DNA of 64,000 bases, taken from positions 51,876,372 through 51,940,371 of the forward strand of contig NC_089766.1 in NCBI RefSeq assembly GCF_040412425.1, in the 5' to 3' direction. Position 1 is the stretch's first letter. Each line of letters starts with the position of its first letter. The stretch comes from Macrobrachium rosenbergii (lineage: Eukaryota; Arthropoda; Malacostraca; Decapoda; Palaemonidae). Positions 52,414 through 63,165 of this stretch are shown piece after piece. A program made the position numbers and the translations under genes. Under the pieces are notes generated by a model, which was given only the letters and a program-made list of their open reading frames with translations, was not told the DNA's origin and made no database searches.

Positions 52414-52503
<90 letters not shown>
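52096..52503. repeat. (TA)n tracts with an embedded perfect inverted repeat
   Basis: TA tracts at 52,097-52,147, 52,276-52,394 and 52,418-52,503. AATAAATACTTAAAATGTCA at 52,254 and its exact reverse complement ending at 52,417 form 24-bp arms around the middle tract. The left flank contains a GAAACGTTGG/GATGCATC block typical of PLE ends. Confidence 0.85.
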
Positions 52504-52504
<1 letters not shown>

Positions 52505-52508
<4 letters not shown>

Positions 52509-52858
52509 TTTACTGTACAGGTTAGCGTCATTTTACAGTTAATTAAACTTTGCGTTGTAGATACTTGCTTTGTTTTTAGTGATAAATATTTTGGGCAGAA
52601 ACTTGGTAGGCAGAGGGGGGAATTGCCTTTCACCTGTTCTCTCTAACATTTGCATGGAATTGTATGAGAGCAGGCTGCCTAATTCCATTTTATCCGACAA
52701 TATACTTTAGTTCCGTTATGTTGAGGACATCTTTAGTATTTCGAAAATTCAATTGGACATGGATCTTTTGAATGGATTGGTACCTTCGATCCAATTTACT
52801 GCTGAGAGGGAAGTAAATAAGACTACAGCTTTCTTGGATGTTAAAGTAGCAGTTATGA
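52505..52858 (+). pseudogene. Penelope-like element C, RT fragment
   Basis: Plus-strand frames contain [16 protein letters not shown] near 52,632, FRYVEDIFSI near 52,710 (Asp to Glu in the second position of the usual YVDD, and a TAG just before) and FLDVKV near 52,832. It is a different, diverged PLE lineage from copies A and B. The rest of its protein (GIY-YIG) lies after the nested insertions at 59,369-60,055. Confidence 0.75.
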
Positions 52859-53359
52859 CTTGGGCCATCGACGGATGGGGTCTTGGTTGTCACTTTTTCA
52901 TAAGTTGTATTTCAACAGAGATCTTTCACATTCACAATTAATCCCTGATCCTCTCTGTCTTCTGAAAGCAACCAGATTTGCTGAACAGCAGCACCAAGAT
53001 GCAGTAAATATGCCTCGCCGTCGAACTTCTCAGTTCCAGAGGTCCTTTATTCCCCACACCGTTGGACTGTGGAACAGTCTCCTACTGAGGATGTCTTGCA
53101 ATTGGAACTTCACAAGTTCAAGCAGAGGTGCAATGCATTGCTACCCTAATACAATTCTCCTTGCATTTTAATACCTTTTTATATATTTATTAATTTATTT
53201 ATTTTTCCTTTTTTTAATAAATGGAGTCTCTTCTTTCTGTATTTCCCTTTACCTCCTCTTACTTCTTCCTAATGAACACCTTAATATTCTTTGGAAGCTT
53301 GAATTTCAAGTGAATGGCCCCTGTAGTGAGCTTGTTCTATATGAATAAGGTTCGTCTTA

Positions 53360-53402
<43 letters not shown>
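52859..53402 (+). mobile_element. LINE 3' end, 5'-truncated, with (AAT)n tail
   Basis: Encodes LIPDPLCLLKATRFAEQQHQ and RTSQFQRSFIPHTVGLWNSL, the C-terminal hallmark of a non-LTR retrotransposon protein, then a 3' UTR with TTCTTTGGAAGCTTGAATTT and an (AAT)n tail (53,361-53,402). It interrupts PLE C. Its last 120 bp are shared with the SINE at 47,204-47,509. Confidence 0.85.
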
Positions 53403-53403
<1 letters not shown>

Positions 53404-53932
53404 TTAAAGTTTAAAATCAGGGGCGGATTAACAGTACTTGGGGCCTGAGGCTACTTCACATCAGGGGCCCTTTTAACAGACATGTACACATTTATCATAT
53501 TTTGTTTTAGCACATGTTTCAATATGAACAATATCAGTTAGTGTACTATCAATAAGTTTTACGTTTGAGTTACATTGAAACGATTGATCTATTATGCTGT
53601 ATCATACTGTATAAAAAAAAAGAAAACTCCATTACAAACTAACAACAGAAAAACAATGAAAATATTAAACTGAACAATTCATGTATTTGTATAATTCACA
53701 TATGAGGCAAGTATTACCTAATCAGATGAAGGTAAGTAGTTACAGAAAATCAATCACATTAGATACATTTTATGAACTCTGGTCTCATGTTTCCATGAAA
53801 ATACTAATATGCATTGTATATATTTCCATAAATTCAACATGAAAAAATGTGAAAAATGAGTGTCAAATAAATGTCAACATGAAAAACGAGCAAACAAATG
53901 TCAACATGAAAATCCATGTTGTAAATTAATGC

Positions 53933-56452
53933 CTACTTAGGGAACTTCACTTTCCTAGCTTTCTGGTTTGCAAAGTCTCTCACTACATCCTGAAAGTTTA
54001 ACTTTCGCAAAATACTGGTCTCTATGTACATAAGTGACAGCATGTGTAGACGCTGTTCCTTCATTTTTGCTCGTGTTTCATTTTTTATCAGTTTAAGCTT
54101 TGAAAAGCTCCGCTCTCAGTACAGTTTGACACCATGAGACACAAATACAGGCGATATGCTATTTCAGCATTCGGAAAGACTTCTTTCAACCCGTGTTGCA
54201 AGGGCATTCGATATACAATCAATTCAGTGCTACATTCTTGGTTTTCATTTTTGTTACGGAAATCATTGATATTTGCCGCAGCATAGGATGCAAAGTGAAT
54301 CATTTCATCACTGAAGCTGGTCTCAGTGTCAGAAGGATAATGATTAACTAACAAATCACAATGATGTTTAAGTGAATTCCTGTCCATTGTCATCACTTTA
54401 GACAAGAAACCAAATTTTGAGCTGATATCCTTATAAGCTGAAGCACGATATACTAGTGCAGTATTCAAGTGATCAATAATTCTTAAAAGACCTCTACTGA
54501 AATTTCTCCTTTCCGGACATTCTTGTTTCTTCACCTGAGCTTTCATCAAATTGTTTCTTCCGCTTCTGTTTCCTGCGGGTTTCCTCCTCATAAGTGTTAG
54601 TTTCACTAAGCTCTTTACCTTGTTCTTCAAAATCATCAAATTCTGAGCGTAATGAAGAAACGAAATCCTGTAGAGAATTTAGGAGACTAACTGCATTATT
54701 CAGGTCAAGTGTAGCACACTGAAGAGCTTTGCTTGTGTTGTTAAATCTTTGCAGAACAGTGTCCCACAGTGTTATGAGGATGCCAGGTTCTAGTTTGTGA
54801 AACTCATTTGATAATCCCTTTGCCTCTTGTCTAGCGATTTGTTTCTCTTCTGGGTCACCTGTGATCTGTTCTAGAGCATACAGAACCCTCTTAAACCCTT
54901 TCCGCAGAGCACTGGTTGCATCAGCATGACATGACCAACGCGTATCTGACAGTTTTTTGGGCACTGGTGCCTGTTTGTCTAATGCACTAACAAGTATGCT
55001 CCAGCGATGAGTAGATGCAGCAAAAAACGTGTACACTCTCTGGACTACATCAAAAAACTGAACAGTGAGAGGACAGCAATCAACAGCATTTGCTCCCACT
55101 AAGTTTAAAGAATGAGCAAAACAGGGTATGTATGCAGCAAGAGGGTTCACTGAAAGAATGTGAGCCTGTACGCCATTGTATGTACCAGACATGTTTGATG
55201 CGTTGTCGTAAGACTGACCACGGCAGTCACTGATGTCTATTTTGTTGGTCCTCAAGAAATCTAGAAGTGCAGTGGCCAGTCCTTTCCCTGTGTGTGTATT
55301 AATATCGATGAAAGAAAGGAATCTTTCAACAGGACCATCTTCCTTTACATAACGAACAACTATTGACAGTTGATCAACATGAGATATATCTGGTGTAGAG
55401 TCAATGCAAATACTGTAATACTTGACCATTTTCAGTTCCTGAACAATTACAGAAAGTACTTTTTTGCCCATGACACAGATCAATTCATCACATGTTGTAG
55501 AAGACAAATAAGACTTCATACCATAACCTGGGTTACCATATTTCTCAATGTGGGTGGCCAGAAAACTGTCATATTTACCTACTAGCTCAAGTATTCCCAT
55601 ATAATTGCCATTTGCTGGTGATCCGAACATTTCTTCTTGTCCTCTAAAGGGCAAACCTCTCTCAGCCAAAAATTTGATGACGTCTACCGAACGTTGAAGA
55701 ACTGATAGCCAATAATTTGTTTCACTTACCAACAACTTTTCATTCATTGCATCAACACAACCCACCAGACTTGATCGCTGTTTAAAAGCCACACAAGCCA
55801 ACAGGTGTGTCTGACTCTTTTCATGATTGTCAATGGCACGCTTTACATTCTTCCAGTCATTAAAGCCACAGGAAAATTCGCTAGCCTCAGTTGATAACAG
55901 TTTACATGTAAAGCAGTACACTTTACCTGTTGTTGGAGAGTAGCATAACCAAGTTCGAACTGATTTTTCACCAGTAAGAGTATGTATACGAGTGAATACA
56001 GCAGCTGTACAGTAACGAAATTGATCAGCATATGAACGTTTGGACCTGGCAAAATCATCATCTTTATGCTGACAGTCCACACTACCTACACTAATAAAAT
56101 GTGCTTGCATATCTGATGAGACCTCTTCCCATAATCCTAAATCTGTCTCATAAAGACCTGAGGATGTATTTCCATTACTATCTATAGTCAGTGAAGCTTC
56201 CTCATGGCCATATGACTGTTTCTTTACGTCATCACTATCATGTTGATTGTGAAGCTGAGCTTCTTGATGCTCTACTGGCACGGATATCTTTTCTATTTCA
56301 GCTGAAGAAGAAGATGCAGCAGATTCTGATACAGACTGAGTGAAAAATGTCTCTATCCGTGCTGTTTGTTTGGTTATATTTTCCTCTTTAAGTTTTCTCT
56401 CAGCTGCTTTCTTTCGCTTAACTGCCCCACTTTCATACTTTCTAAGAGACAT
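53933..56452 (-). pseudogene. hAT-family transposase (ZMYM/TTF-type), two frame breaks
   Basis: Minus-strand gene. A basic N-terminus (MSLRKYESGAVKRKKAAERK) lies right after an acceptor-like GTTTGTTTCCAG, implying an upstream exon. A TTF-like zinc-finger region (WLCYSPTTGKVYCFTCKLL ... HEKSQTHL) follows, then the catalytic core: ICIDSTPD for the first Asp, DCRGQSYDNASNMSG for the second region, CFAHSLNLV, and DTRWSCHADA. The C-terminal dimerisation segment ends RSFSKLKLIKNETRAK, followed by a stop at 53,933. A 661-codon frame continues into a second frame around 54,494-54,639, and there is another shift near 54,115. It would excise and insert the element; this copy is probably dead or misassembled by two indels. 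Confidence 0.9.
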
Positions 56453-56964
56453 CTCTGGGTTCTGGAAACAAACAAACAATAAAATGTAATTATCACAAAC
56501 TATGACAAAAATGCAGGCAAATCAAACTATCCCATATTGCTATGGTTAAGGGCCCAGGAAAGGGAGGGTGATTTCAAATATATCTCTCCTTCCTTGCGAA
56601 ACACACAAACATAAATCAGTACTGGCGTAAAATCAGTACTCCCTTACCATTTAGAGGCGAAAACAAACATCTATCAATTCAATTCAATTCATTTTGACGC
56701 CTGCTCCTAGGAGCTCCCACTGGGGATGGCCACAGCAGAAGAGCTTCCACCTCTCTCTAGCTTGACCATTAGGTCATAATGGAACGAAAAATAATGTTCA
56801 TTATCTCTAATACAGTGGTTCTTACCTTTTTCAGTGCCCGTTCCCATCCGAACCAATCCAGACCTGGATGTTATAACCACTATAAAATATAAATATTTAT
56901 ATTTTATATTTTTATATTTATATTTTATAACTATTCTAGTGTGGTATAACTGCAATATTGTCAA

Positions 56965-56967
<3 letters not shown>

Positions 56968-57032
<65 letters not shown>

Positions 57033-57272
57033 ATAAAAGATATCTAACATTGAAGGTAGCGTTATGTGCATGAGGAGGAATTTGGTGGACTGTGTATTGT
57101 GTTGGTGATCATACGTTATTATACAACGGTTATAAGTTATATAATAACGTATCACTACCACCACAATACAGAGTCCACCATATTCCTCCTCATGCACATA
57201 ATATTACATAACACCTTCAATATTAGACATATTTTATCAATATAGCTATTCTAGGCAACTTCAGTTGAACAG

Positions 57273-57352
<80 letters not shown>
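56968..57352. repeat. (TA)n tracts flanking a foldback element
   Basis: TA tracts at 56,968-57,030 and 57,276-57,352. Between them 57,030-57,241 is a near-palindrome: arms of about 90 bp (outer TTGATAAAAGATATCTAACA / ATTAGACATATTTTATCAA) around a 16-base loop at 57,124-57,139. A MITE-like foldback that used TA as target is a simple reading. Confidence 0.8.
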
Positions 57353-57356
<4 letters not shown>

Positions 57357-57365
57357 TTGATTGAT

Positions 57366-57367
57366 TA

Positions 57368-57405
<38 letters not shown>
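57366..57405. repeat. (TTGA)n microsatellite
   Basis: About ten TTGA units. Confidence 0.95.
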
Positions 57406-57408
<3 letters not shown>

Positions 57409-57718
57409 GACAAATAAAATGATAACACAAAACATAACGCTTCACAAACCAAACGCCACACGCACCAGTAATTCACCTCAATACTATCGATCACTCGAGC
57501 ACAATCAAATATAGTGCAGACCCAATTCACACTGTTCACATAAACTCAACTACTCACAGCACAGTGCATGTCCAACACGTTTCTGTGCCACGTGAACTGT
57601 ACTCGTTGGCTCCTCTCACTATATACACCAGGACCCACTCAGACAGGTCAGACGGACAGAGACCCGATTTACGATCCCTCTGCGCAGTGACGTCAGCTGA
57701 TCCACAACTCACCTGTCT

Positions 57719-57723
<5 letters not shown>

Positions 57724-57792
<69 letters not shown>
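57724..57792. repeat. (CT)n microsatellite
   Basis: About 69 bp of CT dinucleotides. Just upstream, 57,620-57,660 contains ACTCAGACAGGTCAGACGG, repeated inverted at about 59,140-59,170. Confidence 0.95.
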
Positions 57793-57795
<3 letters not shown>

Positions 57796-58298
57796 ATTGA
57801 TTTGGATATCCTAGATTAACTGACAGCATATTTATCATGTCTATAGTATATTTTGAAAGAGGAATAAATATATAACTATTACATTACTGTAAAGTTTATT
57901 TACACAGTTTATATACAAATGATGTGCGTGCACAGGTTAACACAGTTATGTTTGTTTGCTGTGCATACCATTACCTTATCACTTTCATATGTTTTTACTC
58001 TCACTTCTGCAAGTTCTGTCTTTTTCTTATTTATCGTAATATCATTATTTAACTTACTTATTTTCAAGAACACTGATATTTTGGCAAAGAAGGCTATGGC
58101 ATCATTTGATAAATAAACTCCCGCACATTCAATTCCAGATACAATATTTTAAATCATTCTTTTCCCGCCTGCAGACTGACACCATGCACAATTTGAAATA
58201 CTTCCCTCACTGTAGTTAATTGAAAATAAAATGATTCTGAGGGAGCGTACCGTTCACCTCTGTTTACTTCATCTATCCACCTCTTATCCTTGGCCACA

Positions 58299-58333
<35 letters not shown>

Positions 58334-59280
58334 CCTTACACTACGTAGACAGATAGATAAATAGATATAGACCGACAGATAGGTCGTTATTTGACCAGAG
58401 ATTTGTACATGGACAAAGGTACAGCAGAATGCACTAAAATTTAACTTAATGATCAAAACTGCATAAATGAAAGTCCTTCAACAATGGTTCAACAAAAAAA
58501 GTCGAAGCAATGACACATTTGCATAAATACACAGTTCCAACAGTTCAACAAAACATACAAAAGTTGCTCTACATTGCTATAAATACATAACAATTCCTCA
58601 AACGCAACGACTCCTCCAAAAAACTGTAACAACGCCATAACACACACACACACACACGCACACACACACACACACACTACTGCTTTATAGTTTAATACCT
58701 TGAGGCATAAGGAGAGATGGAATTGCATCATCCTTTAATGTTCGTTCTCGCTTAGGATTATCGATTCCAAAGAGTCTGGATTTCATGTCATCTTTGTAGT
58801 CAGTGTCACCCAAAATCCACAGAGCATACTACTGCATTTATCAGTGTTTATGCTATCAGTGCGACAACAGCAATGAGTCCATCGTTGTCTAAGTTCTTTT
58901 GCTCTTGGAAAACGGAAGTATTGTATGTCTGGTCCTGATGTTTTTGTTCTTGTATTATGGCACCCGTATACTGAACAGTTGTTTGCATATCTGCAGCACT
59001 GAAGTATGTCTAGTGGAAAAGATCACGATGAAAAGGTGAACACACGAGGGTGGCTTGGGGTGAGACTGGTGCGCAAACTGCATGTAAAGGTGCAGCTGAC
59101 GTCATCACTCACTCCCGCCTCGAGCTCTACCTGCGCGCCGTCTGACCTGTCTGAGTGGGTCCTGATATACACCACACCACTACCTCGAGGTTTCGCCCAG
59201 CTGACATGAACGCGTATACACTCCAGGTTTGCCAAGTCTCGTAAATGTACTATTGCCAATTTTATTGATATATTTTCTAA
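57793..59280. other. non-coding right half of the hAT element
   Basis: AT-rich with (CA)n tracts at about 58,304-58,330 and 58,641-58,677. At 59,130-59,175 an inverted copy of the 57,620 block occurs next to GTGACGTCA/TGACGTCA words. No second gene recognised. Confidence 0.5.
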
Positions 59281-59368
59281 TCATCACCTCATCGGGGGCC
59301 CCCTCAGTACCCGGGGCCTGAGGCTGCAGCCTCATTAGCCTCAATGTAAATCCGCAACTGTTTAAAAT

Positions 59369-60055
59369 ACATAGAAAAGGAAGCAACAATAATCTGATTG
59401 TCAATGCGAGATCTTACCATAATAGACAAGCAAAGCGGTCAGGAATAAGATCCAAGTTTTTCAGACCTCTTTAGTCAGTCCTGAATTCTTTGATGACGAG
59501 GTAGATTATGTATATGGATTGGGTCTTAAGCACAATTTCACTTTACATGATGTAGATGAGTGTTTCTCGGTAGCCAAAAAATCTTTTCATTCTACTTGTG
59601 GAAACAGGAATTTTAATAGCCTTCGATCATATTATCCACCCACTTAAATTTACTGTTGCATTTTGCTATCGCAATACTATTGGCAGAACTGTAACAAGAA
59701 ACAGTCCTGTATACGACAACGGGGTAGTGTACAAAATTCCATGTGGTTGCGATAAATTTTATGTTGGACAATCAGCCAAATCTGTTGAGAAGCGGATTGC
59801 ACAGCGTAAGTATAGTATCGCTACTGATCAGAGAAACAGTGCCATTAGCAAACATGTTAGAGGATGTTTTTATCCAATTCTGTGGTCTCAAGCAAGAATC
59901 TTGTTCAGAAACAATAATTCTATAGAGAGAAATCTAATGGAAGCGGCATCTATTCAATATAGTGAGAACAATAACTTTAGGCAGTATAGGTTCATTCAAG
60001 ACAGACCTGCTCTTTCTACATATCATGAAAAATCAATAAAAAATATGTAATATGT
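59369..60055 (+). pseudogene. Penelope-like element C, GIY-YIG part
   Basis: Plus-strand continuation of PLE C. A broken frame near 59,430-59,600 (SPEFFDDEVDYVYGLGLKHN) leads into a 150-codon open frame (59,598-60,050). That frame has VVYKIPCGCDKFYVGQSAKS, the GIY-YIG endonuclease core, then SISKHVRGC-like and RNLMEAASIQ motifs (a conserved Arg and Glu of the family) and a stop at 60,048. It is the endonuclease end of the same element whose RT lies at 52,505-52,858. Confidence 0.85.
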
Positions 60056-60084
60056 TGACTTGGGTATTCACTCTATTACCTATT

Positions 60085-60292
60085 TAGCCTCAGTTCTCCT
60101 CGCTGCTGGGAGAAAGGGAGCTGGGGATTTGGTACGATACACGTACACATTCGCTACCGGGGTCTAAGCGATGTCAGGCAGGTCAGCCGATCGAGGCTAC
60201 GGCCTACCCCAACGCCAAATCAAAGTCCTTCAAAAGAAGGCACCGTGCTTACCCCATATAAAAATGGGAAAAAGCACGTTAAAAACGAAGAA
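60085..60292 (+). mobile_element. SINE family S2, plus-strand copy
   Basis: Starts near TCTCCTCGCTGCTGGGAGAA, contains GATCGAGGC (B-box-like), and ends GCACGTTAAAAACGAAGAAG. It lies directly downstream of PLE C. Confidence 0.8.
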
Positions 60293-60467
60293 GACTGGTA
60301 ACCTTTTCTGTTGGACGAACAATGTACTAGACAATTTATATTTTATATTATCCTGTAACAGTTGTAAGCATTTTAACCGTTTTTACTTGTTTATGTTTTA
60401 TGTAAGTCTTGAAGTGAAATGTAAACATAAGTCCGGTATATATTTATATTAAACTGATTAGTCAGTA

Positions 60468-60506
60468 AAGTTAGGTTAGGTTAGGTTAGGTTGGTTAGGT
60501 TAGGGG
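60468..60506 (+). repeat. short interstitial TTAGG array
   Basis: About seven GGTTA/TTAGG units with one GGTTGGTTAGG interruption. TTAGG is the usual arthropod telomere repeat. Confidence 0.85.
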
Positions 60507-60621
60507 CCTGGCAGAAGGCGCAACCGTGGGAGAAATTAAGAACCCCATTTCGTTTTTCCTCTTTGGTTTCTCCTTTGTTTTCATTGTGGAATACATTTGA
60601 ATTATCTATCTATCTGTCTAT

Positions 60622-60625
<4 letters not shown>

Positions 60626-60686
<61 letters not shown>
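60626..60686. repeat. (TA)n microsatellite
   Basis: About 60 bp of TA after a CTAT/CTGT tract. Confidence 0.95.
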
Positions 60687-60687
<1 letters not shown>

Positions 60688-60689
60688 TG

Positions 60690-60985
60690 TATATACTTTT
60701 GAGAGGTGTGCTTATGCTGCGCTGGGCAGGAGTGCAGTTGAAGGACTCCCTGTTTAAACACTGCTGCCAGTCGTGAACTGGGTCCTTCATCTTAAGGACT
60801 TCTCTTCGGGTGGTTCATTGACCTCATGCAAATCAACGTTGCACTACCTATGGTCATCATCGCCATTAATAAACAATGTGGCCTCAAGGGAATAAAAAAC
60901 ATAAAATTTCCAAGAAATTGATAAAATGGCAAAAACAAATTGATGATACGTTATAAATTTTCAAGGAAACTAGCTTCCTCCACGA
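60690..60985. other. no feature recognised
   Basis: Unique-looking spacer between microsatellite and minisatellite. No motif seen. Confidence 0.4.
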
Positions 60986-60994
60986 ACTTCAAAA

Positions 60995-63165
60995 TATCCC
61001 CAGCTTGGCAGGATACCTGCCTTCCTCAAAGGGAGCAGCCTCTGGGTCGGTCCCTTCCCTTCAATGCTACCCTCAAGAGACTGGCGAGCCTTGGGCGCTT
61101 TTGAGCCCCATCCTTGAAGTTCATGGCCCCTCTCCAGGCCTGCTTCCCCAACTTAGCAGGATACTTGCCTTCCTCCCAGGAAGCCGTCTCTGTGTCGAAC
61201 CCTTCCCTTCAAGGCTGCCCTAGAGACTGGCGAGCCTTGGGGGCTTTTGGGCATCATCCTTGAAGCCTTTGGGTCCTCCCCAGGCCTGCTTCCCCAGCCT
61301 GGCAGGAGGCTTCCCTTAAGTGACTGGCGAGCCTTGAGGGTTTGTGGGCCTCATCCTTGAAGTTCTTGGGCCCTCTCCAGACCCGCTTCCTCAGACTGGC
61401 ATGACACCTGACTTCCTCCGAGGAAGCAACCTCTGGGTCGGACCTTTCCCTTCAAAGCTGCCCTGAAGAGACTGATGAGCCTTGGAGTATTTTGGGCCTC
61501 ATCCTTGAAGTTTCTGGGCCCTCTCCAGGCCCCGCTTTCCCAGACTGACAAAATACCTGCCTTCCACCGAGGAAGCAGCCCCTGAGGAGACTGGTGAGCC
61601 TTGGGGGCATTTGGGCCTCATCCTTGAAGTTCTGTGTTGGACCCTTCACTTCAAGGCTGCCCTCAAGAGACTGGTGAGCCTTTGTGGCTTTTGGGCCTCA
61701 TCCTTGAAGTTTCTGGGCCCTTTCCAGGCCCTCTTCCCCAGCCTGGCAGGATACCTGCCTTCCTCTGAGGAAGCAACCTCTGGGTTGGACCCTTCCCTTC
61801 AAGGTTTCCCTCAAGAGACTGGCGAGCCTTGGGGGCTTTTGGGTCTCATCCTTGAAGCTCTTGGGCCCTTTCCAGGCCTGCTTCCCCAGCCTGGCAGGAT
61901 ACTTGCCTTCCTGAGAGGAAGCAACCTCTGTGTCAGACTCTTCCATTCAAGGCTGCCCTCACAAGACTGGCGAGCCTTGGGGGCTTTTGAGCCCCATCAT
62001 TGAGGTGCTTGGGCTCTTTACAGGCCTGCTTTCCCAACCTGGCAGGATACCTGCCTTTCTCAGAGGAAGCAGCCTCTGGGTCGGACTGTTCCCTTCAAGG
62101 CTGTCCTCTAGAGACTGACGAGTCTTGAGGCTTATGGGCCCCATCCTTGAAGTTCTTGGGCCCTGTCCAGGCCCGCTTCCCCAGACTGGCAGGATACCTG
62201 CCTTCCTCCGAGGAAGCAGCCTCTGGGTCAGACCCTTCCCTTCAAGGCTGCCCTTAAGAGACTGGCAAGCCTTGGGGCTTTTGGGCCACATCCTTGAAGC
62301 TCTTGGGCCCTCTCCAAGCCCGCTTCCCCAGCCTGGCAGGATACCTGCCTTCCTGAGAGGAAGCAACCTCTGTGTCAGACTCTTCCATTCAAGGCTGCCC
62401 TCACAAGACTGGCGAGCCTTGGGGGCTTTTGAGCCCCATCATTGAGGTGCTTGGGCTCTTTACAGGCCTGCTTTCCCAACCTGGCAGGATACCTGCCTTT
62501 CTCAGAGGAAGCAGCCTCTGGGTCGGACTGTTCCCTTCAAGGCTGTCCTCTAGAGACTGACGAGTCTTGGAGGCTTATGGGCCCCATCCTTGAAGTTCTT
62601 GGGCCCTGTCCAGGCCCGCTTCCCCAGACTGGCAGGATACCTGCCTTCCTCCGAGGAAGCAGCCTCTGGGTCAGACCCTTCCCTTCAAGGCTGCCCTTAA
62701 GAGACTGGCAAGCCTTGGGGGCTTTTGGGCCACATCCTTGAAGTTCTTGGGCCCTCTCCAAGCCCGCTTCCCCAGCCTGGCAGGATACCTGCCTTTCTCC
62801 GAGGAAGTAGCCTCTTGATCGAACCCTTCCTTTCAAGGCTGCCCTGAAGAGACTGGTGAGCCTTGGAGGATTTTGGACCCCATCCTTGAAGTTTCTGGGC
62901 CCTCTCCAGGCCCGCTTCCCCAGACTGGCAGGATACCTGCCTTCCACCGAGGAAGCAGCCTCTGGGTAGGACCCTTCACTTCAAGGCTGCCCTGAAGAGA
63001 CTGGTGAGCCTTGGGGGCTTTTGGGCCTCATTCTTGAAGTTCTGGGTCGGACCCTTCACTTCAGGGCTGCCCTCAAGAGAATGGTGAGCCTTTGTGGCTT
63101 TTGGGCCTCATCCTTGAAGTTTCTGGGCCCTTTCCAGGCCCGCTTCCCCAGTCTGGCAGGAGTCA
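60995..63165. repeat. 148-bp GC-rich minisatellite with higher-order structure
   Basis: About 14-15 units built from CCTTGAAGTTCTTGGGCCCT, CCCGCTTCCCCAGCCTGGCA, GGATACCTGCCTTCCTCCGA, GGAAGCAGCCTCTGGGTCGG, ACCCTTCCCTTCAAGGCTGC and GAGACTGGCGAGCCTTGGGG. A three-unit block is repeated: 61,911 onward matches 62,353 onward (offset 442 bp). Some early units are shortened (around 61,300 and 61,580). Long frames on both strands follow the repeat and are not convincing genes. Confidence 0.92.

Larger units (their letters stand above)
53418..59360 (-). mobile_element. hAT transposon with exact 8-bp target duplication
   Basis: 5,943-bp element. Left end CAGGGGCGGATTAACA and right end (reverse complement) CAGTTGCGGATTTACA match at 13 of 16 positions. 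TTTAAAAT flanks both sides (53,410-53,417 and 59,361-59,368), the 8-bp duplication expected of hAT. It carries a minus-strand transposase gene (53,933-56,452) and a long non-coding half with microsatellites and a foldback. A TTGGGGCCTGAGGCT-type block lies near both ends. Confidence 0.92.
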
